Both the position numbers and the translations under genes were made by a program. Positions 39,054-47,903 of a stretch of DNA of 64,000 nt are shown here, one piece after another. The stretch spans positions 248,001 through 312,000 of the forward strand of contig NZ_REFW01000004.1 of assembly GCF_003688855.1 (NCBI RefSeq), given 5' to 3'. Under the pieces are notes generated by a model. It was given only the letters and a program-made list of their open reading frames with translations, was not told where the DNA came from and made no database searches. Each line of letters begins with the position of its first letter. The first letter of the stretch is position 1. Origin of the DNA: Tessaracoccus antarcticus. GTDB taxonomy: Bacteria > Actinomycetota > Actinomycetes > Propionibacteriales > Propionibacteriaceae.

Positions 39054-39059
39054 TAGCCT
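39054..39059 (+). promoter_or_regulatory. Putative -10 box, leaderless
   Basis: TAGCCT lies 7 bases before the ATG at 39067. Confidence 0.55.
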
Positions 39060-39066
39060 GTGGCGC

Positions 39067-39408
39067 ATGGATACCCTTCACAACGTCTTCGTTTTCTTGC
39101 ACCTCGTCGGTTTCGCGGCCCTCTTCGGGGGCGCCTTCGTCCAGATGAAGTCTCAAGAGCGCATCGTGAACCCCGCCATGTTCCACGGCGCGCTCACCCA
39201 GCTCGTGACGGGGATTGCTCTGGTGGTCATCAACGAGCTCGGCCCCGATCCCGTGAACCACATGAAGATCGGCATCAAACTGCTCGTGCTCATCGTGATC
39301 ATGGTGCTCGTCATACTCAACCGCAAGAAGTCCCACGTGCCTGACGGCGCATTCTGGTCCATCTTCGGTCTCACACTGGCCAACGCGGCCATCGCCGTCT
39401 TCTGGTGA
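39067..39408 (+). CDS. Small four-helix membrane protein of unknown function
   Basis: The 113-aa protein has four predicted membrane helices (VFVFLHLVGFAALFGGAFV, LTQLVTGIALVVINEL, IGIKLLVLIVIMVLVIL, FWSIFGLTLANAAIAVFW) with short loops. The ATG at 39067 is chosen over the upstream in-frame ATG (39022) because a TAGCCT box lies 7 bases before it and would make the upstream one untranscribed. His11 and the Asn/His-containing loop (DPVNHMK) are the only notable polar residues. I cannot assign a family. Confidence 0.75.
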   Translation: MDTLHNVFVFLHLVGFAALFGGAFVQMKSQERIVNPAMFHGALTQLVTGIALVVINELGPDPVNHMKIGIKLLVLIVIMVLVILNRKKSHVPDGAFWSIFGLTLANAAIAVFW

Positions 39409-39412
39409 TCCC

Positions 39413-40645
39413 CTAGAAGATGGGGCGCCAGGGGCTCAGCAACAACTCGGTTCCCTTGGCGACCCAGGACCTGGTGCGCCACTCCTCCAGGCTCAACTCG
39501 TAGGTGTTGCGCAGGTCCACCTCGAAGATCTCCTCCATCTGGCGGGAGATGTTCTCGTCGAGGATCTCGAGATTGACCTCGTAGTTCCCGCGCAGGCTGA
39601 GGCGGTCAAGGTTCGCGGTGCCGATGGTGGCCCAGGTCCCGTCGATGGTGGCGGTCTTCGAGTGCACCATCGCACCGCGATAGAGGAACAGGCGGATGCC
39701 GGAGCGCAGCAGGTCGTCGTAGTACCCGCGCGAGAGCCAGTCGGCCACCACATGGTTCGACTGGGCCGGCACGATGATGCGGACGTCGGCACCGCGCTGC
39801 ACGGCGTCGCGCAGAGCATTGACGAGGTCGTCATCGGGGATGAGGTAGGCGTGGGTCAGCCAGATGCGCTCCGTGGCCCTGTCGATCGCCTCCAGATACA
39901 TGTTGCGGATGGGAAACACCCGGAGTTTCGGCATGTTGCGGTGCACACGGATTTTGGAGATCCAGCTGCGGCGCAGGTCGTCGGGCAGTTTCTTCAGCCG
40001 CCGCCTCTTGACGTGGAGGTTCCAGAAGTCGATGAAGGCATTCTCCAGTTCACTGACGCCGGGGCCGACGATGCGGGCGTGCGTGTCGCGCCATCCCGTG
40101 GCATAGAGGGAACCGATGTTGTACCCGCCGATGAACCCAACCTTCCGGTCGACCACCAGGAGCTTGCGGTGGTCCCGCCCCCAGGACTTGGGGCTCCAGG
40201 GGACGGGGATCGCCGGATGTCGCATGACGTTGAGGCTCCCGGGCATCCGCAGGAATCGGCGAGGCACCACCAGGTTCGCGAACTCGTCCCACACCACGTT
40301 GACCTGCACACCGCGGGCCGCGGCACGTATCAGCGCATCCTTGAAGCGCTGACCCACCTCGTCGGCCTTCCAGATGTAGGTCTCGAAGTGGATCACCTCG
40401 CTGGCCCCGTCGATGGCCTCCAGCATGTGGGCGAACAGGTCCTCGCCATAGCTGTAGATGGTCAGTTCGTCCTCGCCCACGTCCATGGGGACGGCGGGGG
40501 TGTAGGGGAACCTGCGGACCTTGCGTCGCTTCTTCCGGAAATTCTCGATGGAGACGAGCGTGACAACCGAGACCAGCTGTCCGAGTAGCACCGCTACGCC
40601 GAGCCGCTGTACCCACGTGCGCACTGTCCTCAGCAATCGACCCAT
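39413..40645 (-). CDS. Phospholipase D-family protein, cardiolipin synthase-like
   Basis: The 410-aa protein has an N-terminal membrane helix (VQRLGVAVLLGQLVSVVTLVS) and two HKD motifs: HRKLLVVD from His159 and HSKTATID from His328, each followed by GG or GTANLD as in cardiolipin synthases. Such enzymes join two phosphatidylglycerols, or a CDP-diacylglycerol and PG, to make cardiolipin at the membrane. Bacteria with this layout may also be plain phospholipases. The ATG at 40645 is supported by a TAGGCT box 7 bases ahead; the longer frame runs into pcrA. Confidence 0.88.
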   Translation of the reverse strand: MGRLLRTVRTWVQRLGVAVLLGQLVSVVTLVSIENFRKKRRKVRRFPYTPAVPMDVGEDELTIYSYGEDLFAHMLEAIDGASEVIHFETYIWKADEVGQRFKDALIRAAARGVQVNVVWDEFANLVVPRRFLRMPGSLNVMRHPAIPVPWSPKSWGRDHRKLLVVDRKVGFIGGYNIGSLYATGWRDTHARIVGPGVSELENAFIDFWNLHVKRRRLKKLPDDLRRSWISKIRVHRNMPKLRVFPIRNMYLEAIDRATERIWLTHAYLIPDDDLVNALRDAVQRGADVRIIVPAQSNHVVADWLSRGYYDDLLRSGIRLFLYRGAMVHSKTATIDGTWATIGTANLDRLSLRGNYEVNLEILDENISRQMEEIFEVDLRNTYELSLEEWRTRSWVAKGTELLLSPWRPIF

Positions 40646-40652
40646 GCGTCTC

Positions 40653-40658
40653 AGCCTA
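40653..40658 (-). promoter_or_regulatory. Putative -10 box of the cardiolipin synthase-like gene, leaderless
   Basis: TAGGCT on the minus strand lies 7 bases before the ATG at 40645. Confidence 0.6.
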
Positions 40659-40717
40659 TGGGGTGCCGCTCGACCCCCGACCCGCCGCGTGAGAAGCGCT
40701 CCCTGACAAGACGGCGG

Positions 40718-40723
40718 TAGGCT
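40718..40723 (+). promoter_or_regulatory. Putative -10 box of pcrA
   Basis: TAGGCT lies 11 bases before the ATG at 40735, giving a leader of only a few bases. Confidence 0.5.
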
Positions 40724-40734
40724 GGGCAGCCGAT

Positions 40735-43143
40735 ATGACTGACTCGCTGTTTCCTGACCTCTTTGCCGTCTTCGAGCCCAAGGCCACCCCGCGCCGCACT
40801 CCCTCCGAGCGGACCGCCGCGCCGCCGTCGGCACACATCATCAGTGAGGACGACCTCCTGGAGGACCTCAACCCGCCGCAGCGCAAGGCCGTCCTGCACG
40901 CCGGCTCCCCGGTCCTCGTGGTGGCAGGCGCCGGGTCAGGGAAGACACGCGTGCTGACGCGACGAATCGCGCACCTTGTGGCCCACCGCAACGTGCACCC
41001 CGGCGCCGTCCTCGCCATCACCTTCACCAACAAGGCCGCCGCGGAGATGCGCGAACGCGTCGTCCAACTGGTCGGCAACCGCGCGAAGCTGATGTGGGTA
41101 TCCACCTTCCACTCGGCATGCGTGCGGATCCTGCGGACCGACATCGACAGGTTCGGGATTTCCAAGAGCTTCTCCATCTACGACGACGCCGACTCCAAGC
41201 GACTCATGTCGCTGGTGTGCCGTGACCAGGAGCTCGACCCCAAGCGCTACCCGGTTCGGGCCGTCATGACCGCCGTCAGCAACCACAAGAACGAGCTCGT
41301 CGACTTCGAGACGGCGCTGGCGCAGTCGGAGGGACCCCGTCAGCGCGTGATCGCCGAGGCCTACACGGAATACCAACGCAGGCTGCGCGCCGCCAATGCC
41401 CTGGATTTCGACGACCTCATCATGACCACCGTCCACCTGCTGCAGTCGTTCGGGGACATCCGCGAGAAGTATCGCCGCCGGTTTCGTCACGTGCTCGTGG
41501 ATGAGTACCAGGACACCAACCATGCGCAGTACGCCCTCGTCAAGGAACTGTGCGGGGAAGGGGCCGAGCCCGTCGTCCCCGGCACGCCGGTGGCGGAGCC
41601 CGCCGAGCTCATGGTGGTGGGGGACTCCGACCAGTCGATCTACGCCTTTCGCGGCGCCACGATCCGCAACATCATGGACTTCGAGTTGGACTACCCCGGG
41701 GCCGAGACCATCGTGCTCGATCAGAACTACCGGTCCACGCAGAACGTGCTGACCGCCGCCAACGCCGTGATCGCCCGCAACCAGGGGCGCCGGGAGAAGC
41801 GACTGTGGTCCGATCTGGGTGAGGGCGAGCTGATCGTCGGCTACGTGGCCGACACCGAGCACGACGAGGCGCAGTTCGTCGCCGGTGAGATCGACCGGCT
41901 CGTGGACGAGAAATCGACGCGCTATGGCGACGTGGCCGTGTTCTACCGCACCAACGCGCAGTCGCGTGCCCTGGAGGAGGTGTTCATCCGGGTCGGCCTG
42001 CCGTACAAGGTGGTGGGGGGTGTGCGCTTCTACGAGCGTCGCGAGGTGCGGGACGCCATCTCCTACCTGCGGGCGCTCGTGAACCCGTCCGATGACGTGT
42101 CGGTGCGCCGCATCCTCAACGTGCCCAAGCGGGGCATCGGTGAGCGTGCCGAGGGGGCCATTGCCTCCATGGCTGCGGCGGAGCGGATCTCCTTCTCCGA
42201 CGCGATGCGCCGGGTACAGGAGGCCCCCGGCATGGCGGCCAGATCGCTGAAGCAGGTCAAGGGCTTTGCTGACATGATGGACGCCCATCGGATCATGGTG
42301 GCCGAGGGGCGCAGCGCCGACGAGGTGCTGACGTCCGTCCTGCAGGCCTCCGGCTACATTCCCGAGCTGCAGAAGTCCACGGATCCCCAGGACGAAACCC
42401 GTCTGGAGAACCTGGAGGAGCTCGTCAGCGTCGCCGCCGAGTTCGTGGCAGGTGCCAACACCGTCGACCTCGACGAGGTCGTGAGCGGTCTGGTGGCCGG
42501 GATGCCGGAACCCGACGACTCGCTGGCCGCCTTCCTGGAGCGTGTCGCGCTGGTGGCGGACTCGGACCAGGTTCCTGAGAACGCGGAAGCCGGCGTGGTG
42601 ACACTCATGACCCTGCACACCGCCAAGGGGCTCGAATTCGACACGGTGTTCCTCACCGGCATGGAGGAAGGCGTGTTCCCGCACATGCGTGCCTTCGAGA
42701 GCTTCGATGAACTTGAGGAGGAGCGCCGACTGGCCTACGTGGGGATCACCCGCGCCCGGAAGCTCCTCCATCTGAGCCGAGCCGCCGTCAGGGTCACCTT
42801 CGGACAGCCGCGCTACAACCCCGGCTCGCGGTTCCTGGACGAGATCCCCGAGAACGTGATCGACTGGCGTCGCACGGGCGAGGCCATCACCACGTGGGCC
42901 AGCAGCTCCGCGACGCGCAACCGGGAGACCAGCACCAGCATGGCCAGCTTCGGCTCCGGCAGGGGACCGGTGAAAACCGTGCCACACGTGGTCGCCGGGG
43001 ACAGGGTCCTGCACGCCACCTTCGGCATGGGCGAGGTGCTGGCCGTCCACGGGAGCGGCGACGCAACGAAGGCCGACGTCGACTTCGGCTCCTCGGGCAC
43101 CAAGCGTCTCAGCCTGCGCCACGCACCCATGGAGAAGCTCTAG
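40735..43143 (+). CDS. pcrA: ATP-dependent DNA helicase UvrD/PcrA
   Basis: The 802-aa SF1A helicase works in repair, replication restart and RecA clearance. Motif I is GAGSGKT (65-71), and motif II reads VLVDEYQDTN. Other motifs are GDSDQSIYAFRGA, LDQNYRS, TLHTAKGLEFDTVFLTG and VGITRARKLLHLS. The C-terminal Tudor-like region (VVAGDRVLHATFGMGEVLAVHG ... DVDFGSSGTKRL, in short strands) is intact. The stop codon TAG at 43141-43143 lies inside the target duplication of an IS481-family insertion, yet the protein sequence is not changed. Any downstream cotranscribed gene is now separated by the IS. Confidence 0.96.
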   Translation: MTDSLFPDLFAVFEPKATPRRTPSERTAAPPSAHIISEDDLLEDLNPPQRKAVLHAGSPVLVVAGAGSGKTRVLTRRIAHLVAHRNVHPGAVLAITFTNKAAAEMRERVVQLVGNRAKLMWVSTFHSACVRILRTDIDRFGISKSFSIYDDADSKRLMSLVCRDQELDPKRYPVRAVMTAVSNHKNELVDFETALAQSEGPRQRVIAEAYTEYQRRLRAANALDFDDLIMTTVHLLQSFGDIREKYRRRFRHVLVDEYQDTNHAQYALVKELCGEGAEPVVPGTPVAEPAELMVVGDSDQSIYAFRGATIRNIMDFELDYPGAETIVLDQNYRSTQNVLTAANAVIARNQGRREKRLWSDLGEGELIVGYVADTEHDEAQFVAGEIDRLVDEKSTRYGDVAVFYRTNAQSRALEEVFIRVGLPYKVVGGVRFYERREVRDAISYLRALVNPSDDVSVRRILNVPKRGIGERAEGAIASMAAAERISFSDAMRRVQEAPGMAARSLKQVKGFADMMDAHRIMVAEGRSADEVLTSVLQASGYIPELQKSTDPQDETRLENLEELVSVAAEFVAGANTVDLDEVVSGLVAGMPEPDDSLAAFLERVALVADSDQVPENAEAGVVTLMTLHTAKGLEFDTVFLTGMEEGVFPHMRAFESFDELEEERRLAYVGITRARKLLHLSRAAVRVTFGQPRYNPGSRFLDEIPENVIDWRRTGEAITTWASSSATRNRETSTSMASFGSGRGPVKTVPHVVAGDRVLHATFGMGEVLAVHGSGDATKADVDFGSSGTKRLSLRHAPMEKL

Positions 43144-43144
43144 C

Positions 43145-43169
43145 TGTACTGACCGGACAGGTTGGTTGA
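43145..43169 (+). repeat. Left terminal inverted repeat of the IS481-family element
   Basis: TGTACTGACCGG plus a partly matching extension ending in GGTTGGTTGA pairs with the right end, about 20 of 25 positions. Confidence 0.9.
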
Positions 43170-43267
43170 AGCAGTGCGATGACACGCGCTGACTGGTGAA
43201 GACGAAGGGAGGGCCCTTCGGGTTGGGTGGGAGTTGCGAAACCATCCACCACCAGAAAGGCCCTCTT

Positions 43268-44257
43268 GTGTCTCACGCTAACGCAGCCCTGACCCCTCGT
43301 GCCCGTTTGACCGTCGCCAGGCTCGTTGTCGACGCTGGCGTCCCGATCTCCGAGGTCGCCGCCAGGTTCCAGTGTTCCTGGGCCACGGTGAAACGCTGGG
43401 CGGACCGCTACCGGGCCGGGGCGTCGATGCAGGACCGTTCATCACGGCCGAAGTCGTCTCCCAACAAGACCGCCATGCCGGTGGTGAAGCGGGTGGTGTC
43501 GCTGCGGTTGCGGCTCCGGGAAGGCCCGGTGCAGCTGGCCGCACGGGTCGGGGTCGCACCCTCGACGGTCCACCAGATCCTGCGCCGTTGCCGGCTGAAC
43601 CGGCTCGCGCATGTCGACAGGGCCACCGGTGAACCCGTGCGCCGCTACGAACACCCGCACCCGGGATCGATGATCCACGTCGATGTGAAGAAACTGGGCA
43701 ACATCCCCGACGGCGGCGGATGGCGCTACGTCGGGCGCCAGCAAGGCAAGCGGAACCGGGCCGCAAGCGATCCGGATCGCCGCAAGGGCGCCAACCGGGG
43801 CCCCTTGCTCGGTCACGCGTTCGTTCACACCGTCATCGATGACTACTCCCGCGTCGCCTACGCCGAGGTCCACGACGACGAGACGGCTGTCACCGCGGTC
43901 GGGGTGTTGGAACGCGCTACTGCCTGGTTCAAAGCCAGAGGCGTCACCGTGGAGCGGGTGCTGTCAGACAACGGCCCGGCCTACCGATCGAACCTGTGGC
44001 GTCAGACCTGCACCGCTCTGGGCATCACCCCGAAACGGACCCGGCCATACCGGCCGCAGACCAACGGGAAGATCGAACGGTTCCATCGCACCCTGGCTGA
44101 CGGTTGGGGCTACGCCCGCTGCTACCAATCAGAAACCCAACGCCGCCACGCCCTCGCAGGGTGGCTGCACCACTACAATCACCACAGACGCCACACAGCC
44201 TGCGGGAACCTCTCACCGTTCACCCGGTTAACCAACGTCCCCGGTCAGTACATCTAG
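43268..44257 (+). CDS. IS481-family transposase
   Basis: The 329-aa DDE transposase starts SHANAALTPRARLTVARLVVDAG. An N-terminal helix-turn-helix (VAARFQCSWATVKRWADRY) and a second HTH (VGVAPSTVHQILRRCRLNRL) are followed by an rve core: HVDVKKLG (first Asp), VLSDNGPAYRS (second Asp), and PYRPQTNGKIERFHRTLADGW (Glu). The GTG start has AAAGG 9 bases ahead. The frame passes through the right inverted repeat and ends on TAG at 44255-44257. That TAG belongs to the duplicated target TCTAGC, so host DNA supplies the stop codon. Confidence 0.95.
   Translation: MSHANAALTPRARLTVARLVVDAGVPISEVAARFQCSWATVKRWADRYRAGASMQDRSSRPKSSPNKTAMPVVKRVVSLRLRLREGPVQLAARVGVAPSTVHQILRRCRLNRLAHVDRATGEPVRRYEHPHPGSMIHVDVKKLGNIPDGGGWRYVGRQQGKRNRAASDPDRRKGANRGPLLGHAFVHTVIDDYSRVAYAEVHDDETAVTAVGVLERATAWFKARGVTVERVLSDNGPAYRSNLWRQTCTALGITPKRTRPYRPQTNGKIERFHRTLADGWGYARCYQSETQRRHALAGWLHHYNHHRRHTACGNLSPFTRLTNVPGQYI
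44228..44252 (-). repeat. Right terminal inverted repeat of the IS481-family element
   Basis: It reads TGTACTGACCGG from the outside, then GGACGTTGGTTAA. It lies within the 3' end of the transposase coding sequence. Confidence 0.9.
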
Positions 44258-44349
44258 CCCTTCCCCGGCACACCACCTGTCGTGGGCCGGGCCACAGGCG
44301 CGAGGAACTGTGCGCAGATGGGAACTGTTGCCCATCCGGGACACGCAGA

Positions 44350-44380
44350 AAGGGCCGGTCCTCGAGGAGGACCGGCCCTT
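44350..44380. terminator. Terminator of the M23 peptidase gene
   Basis: AAGGGCCGGTCCTC and its complement form a perfect 14-bp stem with loop GAG, 22 bp beyond the minus-strand stop codon. Confidence 0.88.
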
Positions 44381-44401
44381 GCTGGCTGTTGCTGTGGTGG
44401 G

Positions 44402-45472
44402 TCAGATGTTGATGCCCAGGCCGCGCATGAAGGTGATCGGGTTGGAGGCCGAGTACACCTTGCCGGGGGTCACGCCCGGAGCGTAGTACTCCATGTGGAG
44501 GTGGGGGCCGAAGGAACGACCGGAGACACCGACGTAGCCGATGAGCTGGCCGGCCTTGACAGCCTGCCCGGTGCTGGCCACACGCTTGGACATGTGCGCG
44601 TAGAGGGTGGCACCGCCGTTGGCGTGCTGGATGACCACGTTGGTGCCAGCCCAGCCACCGGCCGTGGGGCTCAGGATGATGCCGGAGGCGACCGCGTAGA
44701 TCGGGGTGCCGATCGGGGCGGGGAAGTCCTGACCGGTGTGGTAGCGCGACCAGGAGCCGGTGGCGCCGAAGCGGGCGCCCACGCGGAAGTTGGACTTCAG
44801 CGGCATTGATCCGCCGCTGGAGGAGATGGCGGCCAGGTCTTCGGCCGAAACCTCAATGGCTGCCTCGTTGCCCTGCGACGGCGCATCAGAGGAGCCGGCT
44901 GCAGTCTTGGCTGCGGCTGCTGCTGCGGCGGCCTTGCGTGCCTCTTCGAGACGGCGCGCGGCCTCCTCGGCTTCCTTCTTCAGCTTGGCTGCCTGCTTCT
45001 CGACGAGCTGCATGTCTTCTGCCATCTGCGCTTCACGCTCTGCAGCGGAGCCGGCGGCGATGGATTTGGTGGCTTCCTCCACGGAGGTCTCCAGCACGGC
45101 GTCGCGATCCTTGGCTGCCTCGCCGGCGACCGCCTCGGTGAGGTTGCTGCGGACAGCGCCGCGGGATGCCGCCTGCTCACGGTCGGAGAAGCTCTTCTCA
45201 GCAGAGTTGATTGCCGCCTGCGGAACCGCGACATCGGCGGAGACCTGCTCGGAGGACAAGTCCTCGGCTCCGTCGCGGGAGGTTGCGGCCCAGCCGAACA
45301 GCCCACCTGCAACGAGCACACCTGCCAGCACGCTGGACACCATTCCGCGGCCCACGCTCGAGGAGCGACGCCTACGGGCGGTACCTGCGGTTTCGGTGGT
45401 GACCTCGACGTCGGAAACAGTGATGCTGTCAGCGGCCCTGCGGGGGCTCTTGATGGCGCTGAGCTTGGTCAA
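44402..45472 (-). CDS. Membrane-anchored M23-family metallopeptidase
   Basis: The 356-aa protein has a short cytoplasmic N-terminus and one membrane helix (MVSSVLAGVLVAGGLFGWAA at about 45-65). A helical coiled-coil-prone region (about 80-215, ending in Ala/Lys/Glu-rich KKEAEEAARRLEEARKAAAA) follows, then a C-terminal LytM/M23 domain with zinc ligands in HTGQD and HLHME. M23 enzymes cut peptidoglycan cross-bridges or activate amidases. A TTG at 45472 is the best start (GGAG about 6 bases ahead, matching the Lys-rich TKLSAIKSPRR beginning); an ATG is absent nearby. It is divergent from sucC. Confidence 0.85.
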   Translation of the reverse strand: MTKLSAIKSPRRAADSITVSDVEVTTETAGTARRRRSSSVGRGMVSSVLAGVLVAGGLFGWAATSRDGAEDLSSEQVSADVAVPQAAINSAEKSFSDREQAASRGAVRSNLTEAVAGEAAKDRDAVLETSVEEATKSIAAGSAAEREAQMAEDMQLVEKQAAKLKKEAEEAARRLEEARKAAAAAAAAKTAAGSSDAPSQGNEAAIEVSAEDLAAISSSGGSMPLKSNFRVGARFGATGSWSRYHTGQDFPAPIGTPIYAVASGIILSPTAGGWAGTNVVIQHANGGATLYAHMSKRVASTGQAVKAGQLIGYVGVSGRSFGPHLHMEYYAPGVTPGKVYSASNPITFMRGLGINI

Positions 45473-45637
45473 CGGTACTCCAGACAGATTGATGGCGTGT
45501 GCAAGTGAAACCTTAGCATTTCTCAGAAAGCTCTCAAACTCAGGGCTCCTGAGTACGCAATACCATCGAGTCCCCGAGGCGGTCGGCCCCGGTTGTATCG
45601 TGGCGATGACCAGCAAAACCAACGATGGGAGCTGAGG

Positions 45638-46813
45638 GTGGACCTCCTCGAATACCAAGCACGCGAATTGTTCGAATCCTTCGATGTGCCGGTGCTGCCG
45701 GGCGTGGTGGCCACCACGCCGGCCGCTGCTCGGGACGCCTTCGGGCAGTTGGACTCGGACGTCGCCGTGGTCAAGGCACAGGTGCGAGCGGGAGGGCGAG
45801 GCAAGGCCGGTGGTGTGAAACTTGTTCGCAGCGCGGACGAGGCGGAGACCACCGCTGCCGCGATCCTCGACCTGGTGATCAAGGACCTGCCCGTCGACGC
45901 CGTCATGCTGAGCCCCGGCGCCGACATTGCGGAGGAGTTCTACTTCTCCATTCTTCTCGACCGCACCGCCGGCTCCTACCTGGCCATGTGCAGCGTCGAG
46001 GGTGGCATCGACATCGAGACCCTCGCCGTCGAACGACCCGAGGCGCTCGTCAAGGTTGCGCTCGATCCGTCCTCGGGCATCACCGCGGACGTGGCGCGCG
46101 ACATCGTGGAGCAGGCCGGGTTCAAGGAGGCGGACAAGGACGCCGTCGCCGCGGTCCTGCAGAAGCTCTGGACCGTTTTCCATGAGTCCGACGCCACCCT
46201 GGTGGAGGTCAACCCGCTCGTGAAGGTGGCGGGCGGCGCCATCCTGGCCCTCGATGCCAAGGTGACCCTGGATGAGAATGCCGAGTACCGCCACGACGAC
46301 TGGGGCAACTATCACGAGACCTCCGCTGCAGTGGATCTGGAACGTCAGGCCCGCGAGCTGGACCTCAACTACGTGAAACTCGACGGGAACGTCGGCGTCA
46401 TCGGCAACGGGGCGGGGCTCGTGATGAGCACGCTCGATGTGGTGGAACGCGCGGGCAGGGACCTGCCCGGCCATCCCAAACCCGCGAACTTCCTCGACAT
46501 CGGTGGCGGCGCATCCTCCACGGTCATGGCCAACGGGCTTCGCATCATCATGAGCGACCCGCAGGTGAAGGCAGTGCTGGTGAACGTGTTCGGCGGCATC
46601 ACCGCCTGCAACGACGTCGCCCAGGGCATTGTCGCGGCACTCGAGGTGCTGGGCGATGAGGCGAACCTGCCAATCGTGGTTCGCCTCGACGGCAACGCCG
46701 TCGACGTGGGCAAGGCCATCCTCAGGGAGGCCAACCACCCATTGATCAGGGTGGAGAACACCATGGACGGGGCAGCAGCCGCCGTCGCCAAGCTGGCGAG
46801 CGAGAGGAGCTGA
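45638..46813 (+). CDS. sucC: Succinate--CoA ligase, beta subunit
   Basis: TCA-cycle enzyme interconverting succinyl-CoA and succinate with nucleotide phosphorylation. The 391-aa ATP-grasp subunit starts [22 protein letters not shown], has [18 protein letters not shown] and ends in the CoA-ligase fold ([30 protein letters not shown]). The GTG at 45638 has GGGAG 6 bases ahead. sucD follows after 7 bp; the two subunits form the functional enzyme. Confidence 0.96.
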   Translation: MDLLEYQARELFESFDVPVLPGVVATTPAAARDAFGQLDSDVAVVKAQVRAGGRGKAGGVKLVRSADEAETTAAAILDLVIKDLPVDAVMLSPGADIAEEFYFSILLDRTAGSYLAMCSVEGGIDIETLAVERPEALVKVALDPSSGITADVARDIVEQAGFKEADKDAVAAVLQKLWTVFHESDATLVEVNPLVKVAGGAILALDAKVTLDENAEYRHDDWGNYHETSAAVDLERQARELDLNYVKLDGNVGVIGNGAGLVMSTLDVVERAGRDLPGHPKPANFLDIGGGASSTVMANGLRIIMSDPQVKAVLVNVFGGITACNDVAQGIVAALEVLGDEANLPIVVRLDGNAVDVGKAILREANHPLIRVENTMDGAAAAVAKLASERS

Positions 46814-46820
46814 ACAACAC

Positions 46821-47717
46821 ATGGCCATCTTCATTGATGAGTATTCGCGCGTCCTCGTGCAGGGCATGACGGGCAGGGAGGGACGCAAGCACACCCAGCG
46901 CATGATCATGTCCGGCACCCGCATCGTCGGGGGCGTCACGCCGGGCAAGGGCGGGGAATCGGTCCTCTTCGAGGAGGACCCGGTCCCCGTGTACGGGTCG
47001 GTCGCAGAGGGTGTGGAGGCCACCGGCGCCAACGTGTCCGTGGTGTTCGTGCCGCCGCGGTTCGCGGGTGCCGCGGTTCTGGAAGCCGTCGAGTCCCAGA
47101 TCGAGTTGTGCGTGGTCATCACGGAAGGGATCCCCGTGCGCGACGCCCTGGAGTTCCATGCGGCCGCCGCCTCCAGCCGCACCCGCATCATCGGGCCCAA
47201 CTGCCCGGGGCTCATCTCGCCCGGTAAGTCGAACGTGGGCATCATTCCCGCGCACATCGCAGGCCGGGGCGGCATCGGGCTGGTCTCCAAGTCCGGCACG
47301 CTGACGTACCAGATGATGTACGAACTCCGGGATCACGGCTTTTCCACGGCCGTCGGTATCGGAGGGGACCCCGTCATCGGCACGTCGCACATCGATGTTC
47401 TCCAGGCGTTCGAGGAGGATGACGACACCGACGTGATCGTGATGATCGGTGAGATCGGCGGCGACGCCGAGGAACGTGCTGGTGCGTACATCGCGCAGAA
47501 CATCACCAAACCGGTCATCGGGTACGTGGCGGGCTTCACCGCACCTCCCGGAAAAACCATGGGCCACGCCGGTGCCATCATCACCGGCAGCGGGGGCACC
47601 GCGGCCGCCAAGAAGAAGGCACTCGAGGCCGCCGGCGTGATGGTGGGGGAGACCCCCAGCCAGACCGCCTCACTGGCCCGCGACGTGATTGCAGACATCC
47701 GGCGCCAGCGCGCCTGA
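46821..47717 (+). CDS. sucD: Succinate--CoA ligase, alpha subunit
   Basis: The 298-aa partner of SucC carries the phospho-histidine His249 in [11 protein letters not shown] and the CoA-binding Rossmann domain ([27 protein letters not shown]). [17 protein letters not shown] is also present. The subunit is complete. It ends 19 bp before a perfect terminator hairpin. Confidence 0.97.
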   Translation: MAIFIDEYSRVLVQGMTGREGRKHTQRMIMSGTRIVGGVTPGKGGESVLFEEDPVPVYGSVAEGVEATGANVSVVFVPPRFAGAAVLEAVESQIELCVVITEGIPVRDALEFHAAAASSRTRIIGPNCPGLISPGKSNVGIIPAHIAGRGGIGLVSKSGTLTYQMMYELRDHGFSTAVGIGGDPVIGTSHIDVLQAFEEDDDTDVIVMIGEIGGDAEERAGAYIAQNITKPVIGYVAGFTAPPGKTMGHAGAIITGSGGTAAAKKKALEAAGVMVGETPSQTASLARDVIADIRRQRA

Positions 47718-47736
47718 GGTCACAGAAAGACTGGAT

Positions 47737-47771
47737 CCGGCGGTACCACTGTTTCCCAGTGGTACCGCCGG
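47737..47771. terminator. Terminator after sucCD
   Basis: A perfect 15-bp stem CCGGCGGTACCACTG with loop TTTCC lies between sucD and the convergent membrane-protein gene. Confidence 0.85.
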
Positions 47772-47903
47772 TCTGCATGGGTCGCCCGGCCAGGTCCGAT
47801 GGCGGTGAGGGCCGTTCCCCGGCGGTGGCGCGGGTGCTGCCGCATCACGTTGCCGGGAAAAGGCGCAACCCCTTTGCAGCGACGCTCTGCGCGTGGGTTG
47901 TGG

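Larger units (their letters stand above)
43139..44258 (+). mobile_element. IS481-family insertion sequence with 6-bp target duplication
   Basis: The element spans 43145-44252 (1108 bp). Left end TGTACTGACCGG (43145-43156) is perfectly inverted at the right end (44241-44252); the match continues imperfectly to about 25 bp. The flanking 6 bp TCTAGC occur at both 43139-43144 and 44253-44258, a target duplication fitting the NCTAGN preference known for IS481. One transposase gene with a complete DDE set suggests an active, fairly recent insertion. The target was the pcrA stop codon. Confidence 0.95.

Noticed and set aside
45473-45637. Possible riboswitch (c-di-AMP type) before the M23 peptidase gene
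   Set aside because: The shared divergent gap is 165 bp and I see none of the conserved cores of that class; a covariance-model search would be needed to reopen this.
45473-47299. Very long minus-strand frame continuing upstream of the M23 peptidase gene
   Set aside because: It is antisense to sucC and sucD, which carry clear catalytic motifs; only the part from 45472 down codes for a real protein.
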